64,000 nt of DNA from an uncultured bacterium (lineage in GTDB: Bacteria > Bacillota > Clostridia > Oscillospirales > Oscillospiraceae). Positions 1 through 8,049 of this stretch are shown piece after piece. The DNA lies in the NCBI GenBank assembly GCA_948469375.1, contig CAOKLO010000005.1:1-64000 (forward strand). Direction: 5' to 3'. Made by a program: the position numbers and the translations under genes. A model generated the notes under the pieces. The model was not told the origin of the DNA and ran no database searches. It was given only the letters and a program-made list of their open reading frames with translations. Positions within the stretch are counted from its first letter, which is position 1, and the number at the start of each line of letters is the position of its first letter.

Positions 1-147
1 CTACTCCTACACCTTGACCGTTTTAGCCTTGGAAACACTGGACTTTGTGCTTCTAATATATATGTGTGCCGCGTCCGCCGGTTGGGGACATATTTTTTTT
101 CGGTGGAAGCTGTGGAAAAATAAGCCGGGAAATTCTTAAGATTTGCG

Positions 148-180
148 AAAAGCGCCCCTGTTTTGCAACAGAGGCGCTTT
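148..180 (-). terminator. Intrinsic terminator after the HAD phosphatase gene
   Basis: A near-perfect hairpin with arms AAAGCGCC and GGCGCTTT lies just beyond the HAD stop codon and is followed on the minus strand by a T-rich run. The remaining bases 1-147 hold no gene or signal I can name. Confidence 0.8.
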
Positions 181-183
181 CCT

Positions 184-996
184 TTAGTAGATAGTGTCCA
201 AAATTTCGATGGCCTGGGCCACGGCGTGGTCGTCGCAGTGCCCCAGCAGGCGCGCCCCCCAGTCCTTCACTGGCTGGGAGCAGTTGGCGGGGGCAAAGGG
301 GATGGCGCTGAGTGCCAGCATAGGGATGTCGTTCTGATTGTCCCCGATGCAATAGAGATGCTTAGGGTCGATGTAGAGCAGTTGGGCCACCCTTGCCACC
401 GTCGCCCCCTTGTGGCACCCCTTGGCGGTGACCTCCAGGTAATAGCGGTTGGAGAAGATGGCCTCGCAGCGGTCCCCATAAAGCGCCAGGAGGCGGGTCT
501 GTACCTCCTTCAAATAGGGCTCCTGCTGCTGCAGGATGGCTTTGCTCCAAGGGGTGGGCATGTCCGCTATGGGACAGAGAATTTGACTGCCCCCCACCTT
601 GGCCAGGTGGTCCTGGGTAATGCGGTTGGGGTTGTGGACGTAAATGTCCTCCCCGTGGTACGCCTCGAACGCCAGGCCGGGGAACTCCCCGCACAGCCGG
701 GCCAGCCACTGGGGGGCGTCCCGGTCCAGACAAGAGTCCAGCAGATAGCGGTTGGAGGCGTAGTCGTAAATAGCCGCGCCGTTGGACAGCACCACGGGGG
801 CGTTGATGGGGATGTCCTCCTTTTTGATCTGGGGCGTAAAGGTGCGGTGGGCCCGACCGGTGGCGACGGAGAAATATCCGCCGTTCTCGATGAGATAGCG
901 GATGGCCGCCCGGTTTTCCGGAGAGACGGCGTGCGCAGTATTATATAAGGTGTCGTCGTAGTCTGCGAAAAAGAGCACGCCGTCAAATTTGCCCAC
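184..996 (-). CDS. Cof-type HAD-IIB family hydrolase (sugar- or cofactor-phosphate phosphatase)
   Basis: This is a 270-residue cytoplasmic phosphatase of the Cof/HAD-IIB subfamily. Motif I is DYDDT at residues 12-16, giving the aspartyl nucleophile and acid/base. Motif IV is GDNQND at 218-223, which binds magnesium. The middle is a C2-type cap domain. The start is GTG (GTGGGCAAA) behind a G-rich stretch. It sits 22 nt downstream of thiT and shares its TPP riboswitch, so a role in dephosphorylating thiamine-type phosphates is a reasonable inference. The substrate cannot be read from sequence, since Cof enzymes are generally promiscuous. Confidence 0.85.
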   Translation of the reverse strand: MGKFDGVLFFADYDDTLYNTAHAVSPENRAAIRYLIENGGYFSVATGRAHRTFTPQIKKEDIPINAPVVLSNGAAIYDYASNRYLLDSCLDRDAPQWLARLCGEFPGLAFEAYHGEDIYVHNPNRITQDHLAKVGGSQILCPIADMPTPWSKAILQQQEPYLKEVQTRLLALYGDRCEAIFSNRYYLEVTAKGCHKGATVARVAQLLYIDPKHLYCIGDNQNDIPMLALSAIPFAPANCSQPVKDWGARLLGHCDDHAVAQAIEILDTIY

Positions 997-1018
997 AGGG
1001 AGGCCCCCTTTTCAAAAT

Positions 1019-1576
1019 TTATTGGTGATGGACCAGGTCCGCCCCCTTGAGATACTTCCTCAGCGGTGTGGCGAACAGCGCGGAGATGACCACCAGGCAC
1101 AGAATCAGGTCAATGCCCACATAGCTGATATTGTAGACGAAAGAGTACAGATAGGGATTGGTAAAGGTGGTGTTGAACAGCTGGGTGGGCACCAGGATGC
1201 GGTAAACCGTAACGCCGCTGATAAAGTGGACGACAAACCGGGCCAGAGACGCCAGAACGGAGGAGACATAAATGTTCCCCCTTGCCGCGCCGCCCAGCCC
1301 CATAACGCCGAAGGCCACGACATAGTCCAGGATGATGGACACCCAGCCGTAGCTCACCGCGCCCTGGACAAATACCTGGAGAATGCCGAAGGCAAAGCAG
1401 CAGATGAGGCTGCTGCCCATCCCCCACCGGGCGATGAATAGGAACAGGGGCAGCATCTCCAGAGAGATGGAGCCGCCCTGGGGAAGCTCGAAGGGCTTGA
1501 GCAGTCCCAGCGTTAGGGCGAAAGCCACCATCAGCGCACCCTCGCACAGCATACGGACCGTCTGTTTTTGAGTCAT
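1019..1576 (-). CDS. thiT: Energy-coupled thiamine transporter S component ThiT
   Basis: This 185-residue membrane protein has about six hydrophobic segments and matches the YuaJ/ThiT family, the substrate-binding S component of an ECF-type vitamin importer. It needs a shared EcfAAT energising module, which is not in this window. I chose the ATG at 1576 (MTQKQ) because GGGAGGAATT precedes it at proper spacing; an upstream in-frame ATG would overlap that ribosome binding site. A TPP riboswitch and terminator hairpin lie directly upstream, which independently supports thiamine as substrate. It is followed by the HAD phosphatase gene. Confidence 0.92.
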   Translation of the reverse strand: MTQKQTVRMLCEGALMVAFALTLGLLKPFELPQGGSISLEMLPLFLFIARWGMGSSLICCFAFGILQVFVQGAVSYGWVSIILDYVVAFGVMGLGGAARGNIYVSSVLASLARFVVHFISGVTVYRILVPTQLFNTTFTNPYLYSFVYNISYVGIDLILCLVVISALFATPLRKYLKGADLVHHQ

Positions 1577-1590
1577 TGTCTCAATTCCTC

Positions 1591-1631
1591 CCAAAAATAA
1601 GTATACCGCAATGCAAACGGTGCAATGCGGT
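1591..1631 (-). terminator. Riboswitch-controlled intrinsic terminator
   Basis: Between the TPP aptamer and the thiT ribosome binding site there is a hairpin (arms ACCGCATTGCA and TGCATTGCGGT, one mismatch) followed on the minus strand by ATACTTATTTTT. Its position fits the off-state terminator of the riboswitch. Confidence 0.75.
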
Positions 1632-1667
1632 AAGCGAGAGAAACGACAACGGCCCTCTTGTCGAATA

Positions 1668-1766
1668 CACTTCCTACGCCGGCATTACCCGGATCAGGTA
1701 CGAGGGACCGGAGGCTGCCTTTTGCCTCACATCACAGCCGGAAATGACTTCCAGCGCCCCTGTGAT
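1668..1766 (-). promoter_or_regulatory. TPP (THI element) riboswitch
   Basis: On the minus strand the 3' core ACCTGATCCGGGTAATGCC followed by GGCGTAGGAAG is the near-invariant THI-box half. The 5' half carries AGGGGCGCTGG and GGCTGTGATG, with a variable arm between. It lies between a consensus promoter and thiT. Binding of thiamine pyrophosphate should favour the downstream terminator and shut off thiT and the HAD gene. Confidence 0.95.
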
Positions 1767-1791
1767 ATTCCATTCACTTGCGGTGATACCT

Positions 1792-1820
1792 ATTGTATTC
1801 CAATGGAGCCGCACTGTCAA
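1792..1820 (-). promoter_or_regulatory. Sigma-A promoter of the thiT operon
   Basis: On the minus strand TTGACA (1820-1815) is followed by a 17-nt spacer and TACAAT (1797-1792), just upstream of the TPP aptamer. Confidence 0.85.
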
Positions 1821-1974
1821 GGGGCTGGGCAAAAAGACGAAAAGGCCGGACGATTTTTGGCGGTTTCGCCAGATTCCCTACAAAATGTGCCGGACTGTCC
1901 AAAATTTCGGCGGCAGGCAACAAAATGTGCTGTGCTCACCCGGAGGGCCGGTTCCGGCCGGAAAAATTCAGGGG

Positions 1975-2003
1975 TTGACGAGTGGGACAAAATGGTGTAC
2001 CAT
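1975..2003 (+). promoter_or_regulatory. Sigma-A promoter for the M23 peptidase gene
   Basis: TTGACG, 17-nt spacer, TACCAT, about 90 nt before the GTG start. The decamer CAAAATGTGC occurs twice upstream (1881 and 1921), 40 nt apart, and could be a regulator site. Confidence 0.7.
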
Positions 2004-2091
2004 AATGGCTGTAACCGTTTTGTAACTCTTTTTAGAATTTCCGTTAACGGTTGTGTTTGCTTAGAAAAGCCAGAAACAGGAGGGACATTTC

Positions 2092-3912
2092 GTGAAGCAG
2101 ACCGGAAAAGACCACGAGAATATTGAGAAGCTGGAGCCGCAGGCCGGGATAACCGGGGAGAACGGCGCCGGGAAGGGTGGGAACGCTGAAAAGCCCCGCT
2201 CCTGGAGGGAATATATTGAGGAGACCGAGGCCGCCGAGAAGAAGGCGGAACGGGAGGCCGCGAAGGCCCGCGCCGCCCGCGCCAAAAAGGAGAAGCACAG
2301 CGCTGCCGTGCTGAAGGAAAAGGCAAGGTCCGCGCTGAGCGGAGCCGCAGCCGCTTTGAACGAGGCGAAGACCGCGCTGGACGGAGCCAAGGCCGCGTTG
2401 AATGAAGCCAAAACTACCGGCAAGCGGGTCAAGGAGGAGCCGGCGAAGGAGAAGACCGTCCGGGCCGCCAAGGCCGTGGGCGCCGCCGGAGGCGAGGCCT
2501 GGGAACGCGTGCGCGGCGCTGCCGCCGCCGGCTGGGATAGGGTCAGCGGCGCGCTGAACGGCGTTCGGGCCGTGGTGGACCGCCACCCCGTCTCCCCCCT
2601 GCTGTATGTCACCCTGCTGGCGCTGGTGGTGGGGATCATCGCGTTCAACGGCACCTATACCCGGGCCTATGCTCTGAGCCTGAACGGCCAGGAGCTGGGC
2701 GTGGTGTCCAGCCTGGAGGAGCGGGACGCTATTGTCAGCAACGTGGAGACCCGGGCCTCCGATATTCTGGGCGAGGACTACAGCTTTGACGCCGAAAAGC
2801 TCTCCGCCACCCCGGTATATGTGGCCCCCAACGAGCTCAGCGACGCCGCGCAGATCGAGGAGACCCTGTTTGAGGACGTGGGCGCCTTGGTTCAGGCCTA
2901 CGGCCTGCGGGTGGACGGCGTGGAGCTGGGCTATGCCGCAACGGAAGAGGAGCTTCAGAGCCTGCTGAAGGAGGCCGCCCAACCCTACCTGACCGAGAAC
3001 ACCGTCAGCTATGACTTTGTGGAGGATGTGGAGGTCTACCCCGTGGAGCTGCCCTCCAACACCCAGTTTGACACCGCGTCTATCCGGGAAAGCCTGAGTG
3101 AGCTGCGTGTGGAGCAGTCGGTCTATGTGGTGAAAAAGGGCGATACCTTCAACGCCATCGCCTACTCCCTGGATATGTGGCCCATCGAGCTATCCGTGCT
3201 GAACCCCGACGTGATTGTGGATAAGCTGTGGGTGGACCAGGAGCTGATTATTCAAGAGGCGGTGCCCTTCCTGTCGGTGCAGAATTTCACCGACGAGACC
3301 TATGAGGAAGTGGTCGCCAGCCCTGTGGAGTATATTGAGACCGCCGAGCTGTATGTGGGCGACACCAAGGTCAAGGAGCAGGGCGAGGACGGTCTGGCCC
3401 TGGTCAACGCCAAGGTCACCTACGTGAACGGCGTGGAGGTGGAGCGGGAGATCCTGTCCAGCGAGACGCTGGTGGAGCCCACCACCACTTACACCTATAC
3501 GGGTACTACTCCGCGCCCCGTCACCGCCTCCAACGGCTACTTCCTGTGGCCGGTGCGCGGCACCATCACCTCCAGCTTCGGCGGGCGCAACCTGTGGGGA
3601 CGGTATGACTTCCACCTGGGACTGGACATCGCATGCCCCACCGGCACCACCATCAAGGCCGCAGACGGCGGCACCGTCATCAAGGCGGGCTGGAGCGGCA
3701 GTTACGGAAATCTGGTGGCCATCCGCCACGACAACGGCTATGTCACCTACTACGCCCACAACTCCTCTCTGCTGGTGAGCGTGGGTGATAAGGTATATCA
3801 GGGTCAGGCCATCGCACGGGCGGGCATGACCGGCAACGCCAGCGGCCCCCACTGCCATTTCGAGGTGCGCATCAACGGCACCAGCGTCAATCCCAGGAAC
3901 TACTTGCCGTAA
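2092..3912 (+). CDS. Membrane-anchored LysM/G5/M23 peptidoglycan endopeptidase
   Basis: This 606-residue protein starts at GTG behind AGGAGGG. Residues 1-165 are an unusual Ala/Lys/Glu-rich, coiled-coil-like cytoplasmic region with near-repeats of ALNEAK. One membrane segment spans about 168-185. Outside lie a spacer domain, a LysM peptidoglycan-binding domain (344-389, YVVKKGDTF), a G5-type domain (about 395-465) and a C-terminal M23 (LytM) domain. The M23 zinc and catalytic residues are present: H508 and D512 in HLGLD, H556, and HCH at 587-589. It should cleave peptide cross-bridges in the wall. It is monocistronic, with its own promoter and terminator. Confidence 0.92.
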   Translation: MKQTGKDHENIEKLEPQAGITGENGAGKGGNAEKPRSWREYIEETEAAEKKAEREAAKARAARAKKEKHSAAVLKEKARSALSGAAAALNEAKTALDGAKAALNEAKTTGKRVKEEPAKEKTVRAAKAVGAAGGEAWERVRGAAAAGWDRVSGALNGVRAVVDRHPVSPLLYVTLLALVVGIIAFNGTYTRAYALSLNGQELGVVSSLEERDAIVSNVETRASDILGEDYSFDAEKLSATPVYVAPNELSDAAQIEETLFEDVGALVQAYGLRVDGVELGYAATEEELQSLLKEAAQPYLTENTVSYDFVEDVEVYPVELPSNTQFDTASIRESLSELRVEQSVYVVKKGDTFNAIAYSLDMWPIELSVLNPDVIVDKLWVDQELIIQEAVPFLSVQNFTDETYEEVVASPVEYIETAELYVGDTKVKEQGEDGLALVNAKVTYVNGVEVEREILSSETLVEPTTTYTYTGTTPRPVTASNGYFLWPVRGTITSSFGGRNLWGRYDFHLGLDIACPTGTTIKAADGGTVIKAGWSGSYGNLVAIRHDNGYVTYYAHNSSLLVSVGDKVYQGQAIARAGMTGNASGPHCHFEVRINGTSVNPRNYLP

Positions 3913-3925
3913 AATAAGATCATTG

Positions 3926-3964
3926 AAATCTCACCTCCAGCTTGGGCTGGGGGTGAGATTTTTA
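3926..3964 (+). terminator. Intrinsic terminator after the M23 peptidase gene
   Basis: Hairpin with arms AATCTCACC..CCAGC and GCTGG..GGTGAGATT followed by a T-run. Confidence 0.9.
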
Positions 3965-3987
3965 TCGAACAACTTTGCGAAAATGTA

Positions 3988-4016
3988 TTGACAAACTCGA
4001 ACAAATATATTATTAT
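3988..4016 (+). promoter_or_regulatory. Consensus sigma-A promoter
   Basis: TTGACA, 17-nt spacer, TATTAT, about 120 nt before the small membrane protein at 4135. Confidence 0.85.
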
Positions 4017-4134
4017 GTGAGCGCTGGAAGAAAGTGTCCAGAAGGCAGGAGCGGCAGCCTGTTTTGCAGTCCGTTTTTTTGGACCTTGCCCGTGATATAC
4101 TGGGACCATCACAAAAGCGAGGAGGCTTTGAGCC

Positions 4135-4491
4135 ATGAAAACGTCCTATTACACCTTTACCACCTGGAATGACGGGGCCATGGCCGCCGGCTTTGACAGC
4201 AGTTTGAGGGAAGGCCGTCAGACCGCTGTGTCCGCTCAGACCGGTGGGACCGCCCAGGGCGGAGGCAAGGTCATCGACCTGACCACCTGGCGGGCGGCCA
4301 ACCTGGACGAGGCCCTGGGGGAACCGGAGGAGCTTGACGGGGAATACGGCGGGGACGAGTGGGAGGAGCTGGAGCTCCCCGCGCCCCGGCCCCGCAGGAG
4401 CCGCCGGTCCATGCTCACCGCCGAGCTGGTGTCCACCCTCAGCGTGGTGGCGGCGGCTACGGCGCTGATTGTACGGGTGCTGACCTTTTGA
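4135..4491 (+). CDS. Small tail-anchored membrane protein of unknown function
   Basis: I do not recognise this 118-residue protein. It begins MKTSYYTFTTW, then has a Gly/Ala-rich polar part, an acidic stretch (about 60-80) and a basic patch (PRPRRSRRS, about 84-92). It ends in one hydrophobic segment (about 98-116) that would leave a very short tail, so it looks tail-anchored. The ribosome binding site is AGGAGG, 9 nt before the ATG. A strong promoter upstream and a clean terminator downstream make it a single-gene unit, which supports its being real. Confidence 0.7.
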   Translation: MKTSYYTFTTWNDGAMAAGFDSSLREGRQTAVSAQTGGTAQGGGKVIDLTTWRAANLDEALGEPEELDGEYGGDEWEELELPAPRPRRSRRSMLTAELVSTLSVVAAATALIVRVLTF

Positions 4492-4505
4492 CGGGCAGTG
4501 GAAAA

Positions 4506-4536
4506 GAAGGACTGACAGTGTCAGTCCTTCTTTTTT
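4506..4536 (+). terminator. Intrinsic terminator
   Basis: Perfect hairpin AAGGACTGAC / GTCAGTCCTT followed by CTTTTTT. Confidence 0.92.
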
Positions 4537-4579
4537 GTGCAGGGCAAAAGTTGTAGGACAAATTTTCGCGGGAACCAAA

Positions 4580-4608
4580 TTGACGGATTGAAATTACGGT
4601 GCTATAAT
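4580..4608 (+). promoter_or_regulatory. Sigma-A promoter of nfnAB
   Basis: TTGACG, 17-nt spacer, TATAAT, about 75 nt before the first gene. Confidence 0.9.
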
Positions 4609-4682
4609 GTTCAAAACGAGCCATCATGTCCGGTGGCGCTGATATTTGGTATGGATCGAAGCCATAGGAAAGAGGAGAAGCT

Positions 4683-5525
4683 ATGTATCGGATCGTCACA
4701 AAACGGGTGCTCAATCCTACCGTGTCCCTGATGGAGATCGAGGCCCCCGCCGTGGCCCGCAAAGCGGAGCCGGGCCAGTTTATTATCCTCCGGGTGGACG
4801 AGGAGGGGGAGCGCATCCCCCTGACCATCGCCGACTTTGACCGGGAGAAGGGCACCGTCACCATCATCTATCAGGTGGTGGGCGCCACTACGGAAAAGCT
4901 GAACCACAAGTCGGAGGGGCAGTACCTTCAGGATTTTGTGGGCCCGCTGGGCCGCGCCACGGAGACCGAGGGGCTGAATCGGGTGGCCGTGGTTGGCGGC
5001 GGCGTGGGCACCGCCATCGCCTACCCCGTGGCCAAAAAGCTCCATGACGAGGGCTGCCATGTGGACCTGATCGTGGGCTTCCGGAATAAAGACCTGGTGA
5101 TTTTGGAGGAGGAGTTCAAAGCCGCCTCCACCCAGCTGATCATCGGCACCGACGACGGCTCCTACGGCAAAAAGGCCCTGGTCACCGACCTGCTGCGCGA
5201 GCAGATCGAGGGCGGGGCCAAGTATGACCGGGTGATCGCCATCGGCCCGGTAATCATGATGAAGTTCGTCTGCCGGCTCACCAAGGAGTACGACATCCCC
5301 ACGGTGGTGTCCATGAACCCCATCATGATCGACGGCACCGGCATGTGCGGCGGCTGCCGCCTGTCCGTGGGCGGCGAGACCAAGTTCGCCTGTGTGGACG
5401 GCCCGGAGTTCGACGGCCACAAGGTGGACTTCGACGAGGCCATGGCCCGGGGCGCTATGTACAAGGATTTCGAGCGGCACGCCCACGAGGCGGCCTGCAA
5501 CCTGTTCCAGCAGGAGGTAAAGTGA
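4683..5525 (+). CDS. nfnA: NfnA-type sulfide/dihydroorotate dehydrogenase-like FAD/NAD-binding subunit
   Basis: This 280-residue protein is the small subunit of NADH-dependent reduced ferredoxin:NADP+ oxidoreductase (Nfn), also annotated as ferredoxin-NADP+ reductase alpha or SudB. It has a ferredoxin-reductase FAD domain, an NAD(H) domain with the GGGVGTA loop (about residue 105), and C-terminal cysteines in GMCGGCR and FACVDGPEFDGH that ligate a [2Fe-2S] cluster. A GAGGAG box precedes the ATG. Its partner begins 1 nt after its stop codon. The pair would balance NADH, NADPH and ferredoxin by electron bifurcation in a fermentative anaerobe. Confidence 0.9.
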   Translation: MYRIVTKRVLNPTVSLMEIEAPAVARKAEPGQFIILRVDEEGERIPLTIADFDREKGTVTIIYQVVGATTEKLNHKSEGQYLQDFVGPLGRATETEGLNRVAVVGGGVGTAIAYPVAKKLHDEGCHVDLIVGFRNKDLVILEEEFKAASTQLIIGTDDGSYGKKALVTDLLREQIEGGAKYDRVIAIGPVIMMKFVCRLTKEYDIPTVVSMNPIMIDGTGMCGGCRLSVGGETKFACVDGPEFDGHKVDFDEAMARGAMYKDFERHAHEAACNLFQQEVK

Positions 5526-5526
5526 G

Positions 5527-6939
5527 ATGGCCAACATGAGACCAGACAAAAACCCCATGCCCCATCAGGACCCCCAGGTCCGGGCGTGCAACTTTAACGA
5601 GGTAGCGCTGGGCTACACCTGTGAGCAGGCCATTGACGAGGCCCAGCGGTGCCTGAACTGCAAGCACCGCCCTTGCGTGTCCGGCTGCCCCGTGCAGATC
5701 AACATCCCCGAGTTCATTGCCAAGGTGGCCGAGGACGATTTTGAAGCCGCCTATCAGATCATTGCCAAGGACTCCGCCCTGCCAGCCGTGTGCGGCCGGG
5801 TGTGCCCCCAGGAGAGCCAATGCGAGGCTAAGTGCGTCCGGGGCGTCAAGGCCGAGCCGGTGGGCATCGGCCGTCTGGAGCGGTTTGTGGCCGACTGGCA
5901 CAACGCCAACGCCACCGGGAAGGCCGTCTCCCCTGCCCCCAACGGGCACAAGGTGGCGGTGATCGGCTCCGGCCCGGCGGGTCTGACCTGCGCGGGCGAC
6001 CTGGCCAAAAAGGGCTATGAGGTCACTGTATTCGAGGCCCTCCACCTGGCGGGCGGCGTGCTGGTGTATGGCATCCCCGAGTTCCGTCTGCCCAAGTCCA
6101 TCGTGCAGAAGGAAGTGGACACCCTCAAGGAGCTGGGCGTAAAGGTGGAGACCAATATGGTCATCGGTCGGGCCATCACCATCGACGAGCTGAAGGAAGA
6201 ATTCGGCTTTGAGGCGGTGTTCATCGGTTCCGGCGCGGGCCTGCCCAAGTTTATGAACATCCCCGGCGAGAATTTGAAGGGCGTCTATTCCGCCAACGAG
6301 TTCCTCACCCGCATCAATCTGATGAAGGCATACAAGGACGGCGCGGATACCCCCATCCAGCACTCCGCCAAGGTCGCCGTTGTCGGCGGCGGCAACGTGG
6401 CCATGGACGCGGCCCGCTGCGCCAAGCGGCTGGGGGCTGAGGTGTACATCGTTTACCGCCGTTCCGAGACCGAGCTGCCCGCCCGCGCCGAGGAGGTGGA
6501 GCACGCCAAGGAGGAGGGCATCATCTTCAAGACCCTCACCAACCCGGTGGAGATTCTGGGCTATCACAATTCGGACGATCCCCGGGACCCCCGGAACGGC
6601 TCTGTGTTCGGCATCCGCTGTGTGGAGATGGAGCTGGGCGAGCCGGACGCGTCGGGCCGCCGCCGCCCCATCGTTAAGGAGGGCAGTCAGTTTGACATCG
6701 AGCTGGATTGTGTCATCATGGCCTTGGGTACCAGCCCCAACCCGCTGATTAAGTCCACAACAGAAGGGCTTGAGACCGAGAAGTGGGGCGGCATCATCGC
6801 CGACGAGAACGGGCTCACCAGCCGGGAGAACGTATACGCCGGCGGCGACGCGGTGACCGGCGCGGCCACCGTCATTTTGGCCATGGGCGCGGGTAAGACC
6901 GCCGCCCGCGCCATTGACGAAACTCTTTCCAAAAAGTAA
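5527..6939 (+). CDS. gltA: NADPH-dependent glutamate synthase-type flavoprotein (NfnB, GltA family)
   Basis: This 470-residue protein is the large Nfn subunit. The N-terminal part carries two cysteine sets for [4Fe-4S] clusters (CLNCKHRPCVSGCP near 40-53 and CGRVCPQ..CEAKC near 82-98). A first dinucleotide loop VIGSGPAGLTC binds FAD and a second, VVGGGNVAMD (about 286), binds NADPH. The C-terminal part ends with the GGDAVTGAATV flavin motif. Glutamate synthase proper would need a large amidotransferase subunit, which is absent, so the Nfn role with the preceding gene is preferred. The ribosome binding site GGAGG lies inside the end of nfnA, so translation is likely coupled. Confidence 0.9.
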   Translation: MANMRPDKNPMPHQDPQVRACNFNEVALGYTCEQAIDEAQRCLNCKHRPCVSGCPVQINIPEFIAKVAEDDFEAAYQIIAKDSALPAVCGRVCPQESQCEAKCVRGVKAEPVGIGRLERFVADWHNANATGKAVSPAPNGHKVAVIGSGPAGLTCAGDLAKKGYEVTVFEALHLAGGVLVYGIPEFRLPKSIVQKEVDTLKELGVKVETNMVIGRAITIDELKEEFGFEAVFIGSGAGLPKFMNIPGENLKGVYSANEFLTRINLMKAYKDGADTPIQHSAKVAVVGGGNVAMDAARCAKRLGAEVYIVYRRSETELPARAEEVEHAKEEGIIFKTLTNPVEILGYHNSDDPRDPRNGSVFGIRCVEMELGEPDASGRRRPIVKEGSQFDIELDCVIMALGTSPNPLIKSTTEGLETEKWGGIIADENGLTSRENVYAGGDAVTGAATVILAMGAGKTAARAIDETLSKK

Positions 6940-6951
6940 AAGCTGTGCTAT

Positions 6952-6988
6952 AATAACTGCCAGGGCCGAAACCCTGGCAGTTATTTTT
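6952..6988 (+). terminator. Intrinsic terminator of nfnAB
   Basis: Perfect 14-bp stem AATAACTGCCAGGG / CCCTGGCAGTTATT followed by TTTG. Confidence 0.93.
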
Positions 6989-7007
6989 GTTTGATGGGGG
7001 ATTTGCC

Positions 7008-7517
7008 ATGCTGATTCGACAGGAGATGCCGGCGGATTATGAAGCGGTATATGGGCTGGTTGCGGAGGCGTTTGCCACCGCAGAGCACGCAGATGGAAAT
7101 GAGCAGGACTTGGTCGTGGCATTGAGAAAAAGCGAGGCTTTTGTACCCCAATTGTCCATCATTGCAGAAATAGATGGCGAATTGGCAGGGCATATTCTAT
7201 TCACAAAGGCAGACGCGGGCGGTAATGAAGCGCTTGTCCTCGCGCCGTTGTCTGTGGAGCCCAAATACCAGCGCCAAGGCGTGGGGAGCGCTTTGATTGC
7301 CAAAGGACATAAAACTGCGGCGCAGCTGGGCTATTCGTGTTCGCTGGTTCTGGGAAGCGATACCTATTACCCCAGGGCCGGGTATGTTCCGGCGGTACAG
7401 TTTGGCGTCGAAGTACCGGAGGGGTTTCCATCCGAGAATTTTATGGCGGTCAAGCTGCGAGAAAACGCCAAACCGATTTGCGGGCCCGTCACATACCCCA
7501 AAGAATTCGGTCTATAA
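7008..7517 (+). CDS. GNAT family N-acetyltransferase (YhbS-like)
   Basis: This 169-residue protein is a single GNAT domain of the YhbS/COG3153 type. It has the acetyl-CoA-binding loop QRQGVGSALI near residue 88 and the family's C-terminal YYPRAGYVPA segment. I start it at the ATG at 7008 behind GGGGG; an in-frame TTG at 6987 falls inside the nfnAB terminator and is unlikely. The acceptor substrate is unknown. Its codon use is less GC-biased than the neighbours, so it may be a more recent arrival. Confidence 0.85.
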   Translation: MLIRQEMPADYEAVYGLVAEAFATAEHADGNEQDLVVALRKSEAFVPQLSIIAEIDGELAGHILFTKADAGGNEALVLAPLSVEPKYQRQGVGSALIAKGHKTAAQLGYSCSLVLGSDTYYPRAGYVPAVQFGVEVPEGFPSENFMAVKLRENAKPICGPVTYPKEFGL

Positions 7518-7548
7518 AACTCAGTTTCATCAAAGAAAGGCTGATCCC

Positions 7549-8049
7549 ATGTTTTACGCCATCCTGGCCGCCGCACTGGTGGTCCTCGACCAAATCGTCA
7601 AATATCTGGTCCGCGCCAACATTGAGCTGGGCGGTTCCGTCCCCTTTATCCCGTTCCTGCTGGACCTGACCTACGTCCAGAACACCGGCGCGGCTTTTTC
7701 CATTCTGCGCTCCCATACCTGGCTGCTCACCCTCACCTCCGCCGTGGTGGTGCTGGCAATGTGCGCCCTTATTTGGAAGGGTTTTTTTAAAAACACCCTG
7801 GGCATGTGGTCCGCCTCGCTGGTATTGGCGGGGGGCATGGGCAACCTCATTGACCGGGCGGTGTTCGGCTTTGTCACCGACATGTTTAAGACCACCTTTA
7901 TGAACTTCGCCGTGTTCAACGTGGCCGACTGCTGTATTACGGTGGGTGTGCCCCTGCTGTTTTTGTATTTGTGGCTGTACGTGGGCAAGGACGAAAAAAA
8001 GGAGGACGAGGCCGATGAGTCTGCCCAGCTTCCCCCTGACGGTTACTGA
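7549..8049 (+). CDS. lspA: Lipoprotein signal peptidase (signal peptidase II)
   Basis: This 166-residue protein has four hydrophobic segments and is the aspartic protease that removes signal peptides from prolipoproteins after lipidation. The family motifs NTGAAFS (about 45-51), GNLIDR with D102, and NVAD with D127 (the catalytic pair) are all present. The ATG at 7549 follows AAAGAAAGG. Its last 35 nt overlap the start of the RluD-type gene, a common lspA-rluD pairing in Firmicutes. Lipoproteins elsewhere in the window (ApbE, two ABC binding proteins, the 56316 lipoprotein) would be its substrates. Confidence 0.95.
   Translation: MFYAILAAALVVLDQIVKYLVRANIELGGSVPFIPFLLDLTYVQNTGAAFSILRSHTWLLTLTSAVVVLAMCALIWKGFFKNTLGMWSASLVLAGGMGNLIDRAVFGFVTDMFKTTFMNFAVFNVADCCITVGVPLLFLYLWLYVGKDEKKEDEADESAQLPPDGY

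Noticed and set aside
1888..1900. GGACTGTCC palindrome seen near 1892 and again near 25772 as a shared operator
   Set aside because: Nine base pairs in two places is too little evidence and the spacing to the promoters differs.
2044..2982. Minus-strand frame opposite the M23 peptidase gene
   Set aside because: No ribosome binding site, low-complexity Leu/Gly composition, opposite a gene with recognised domains.
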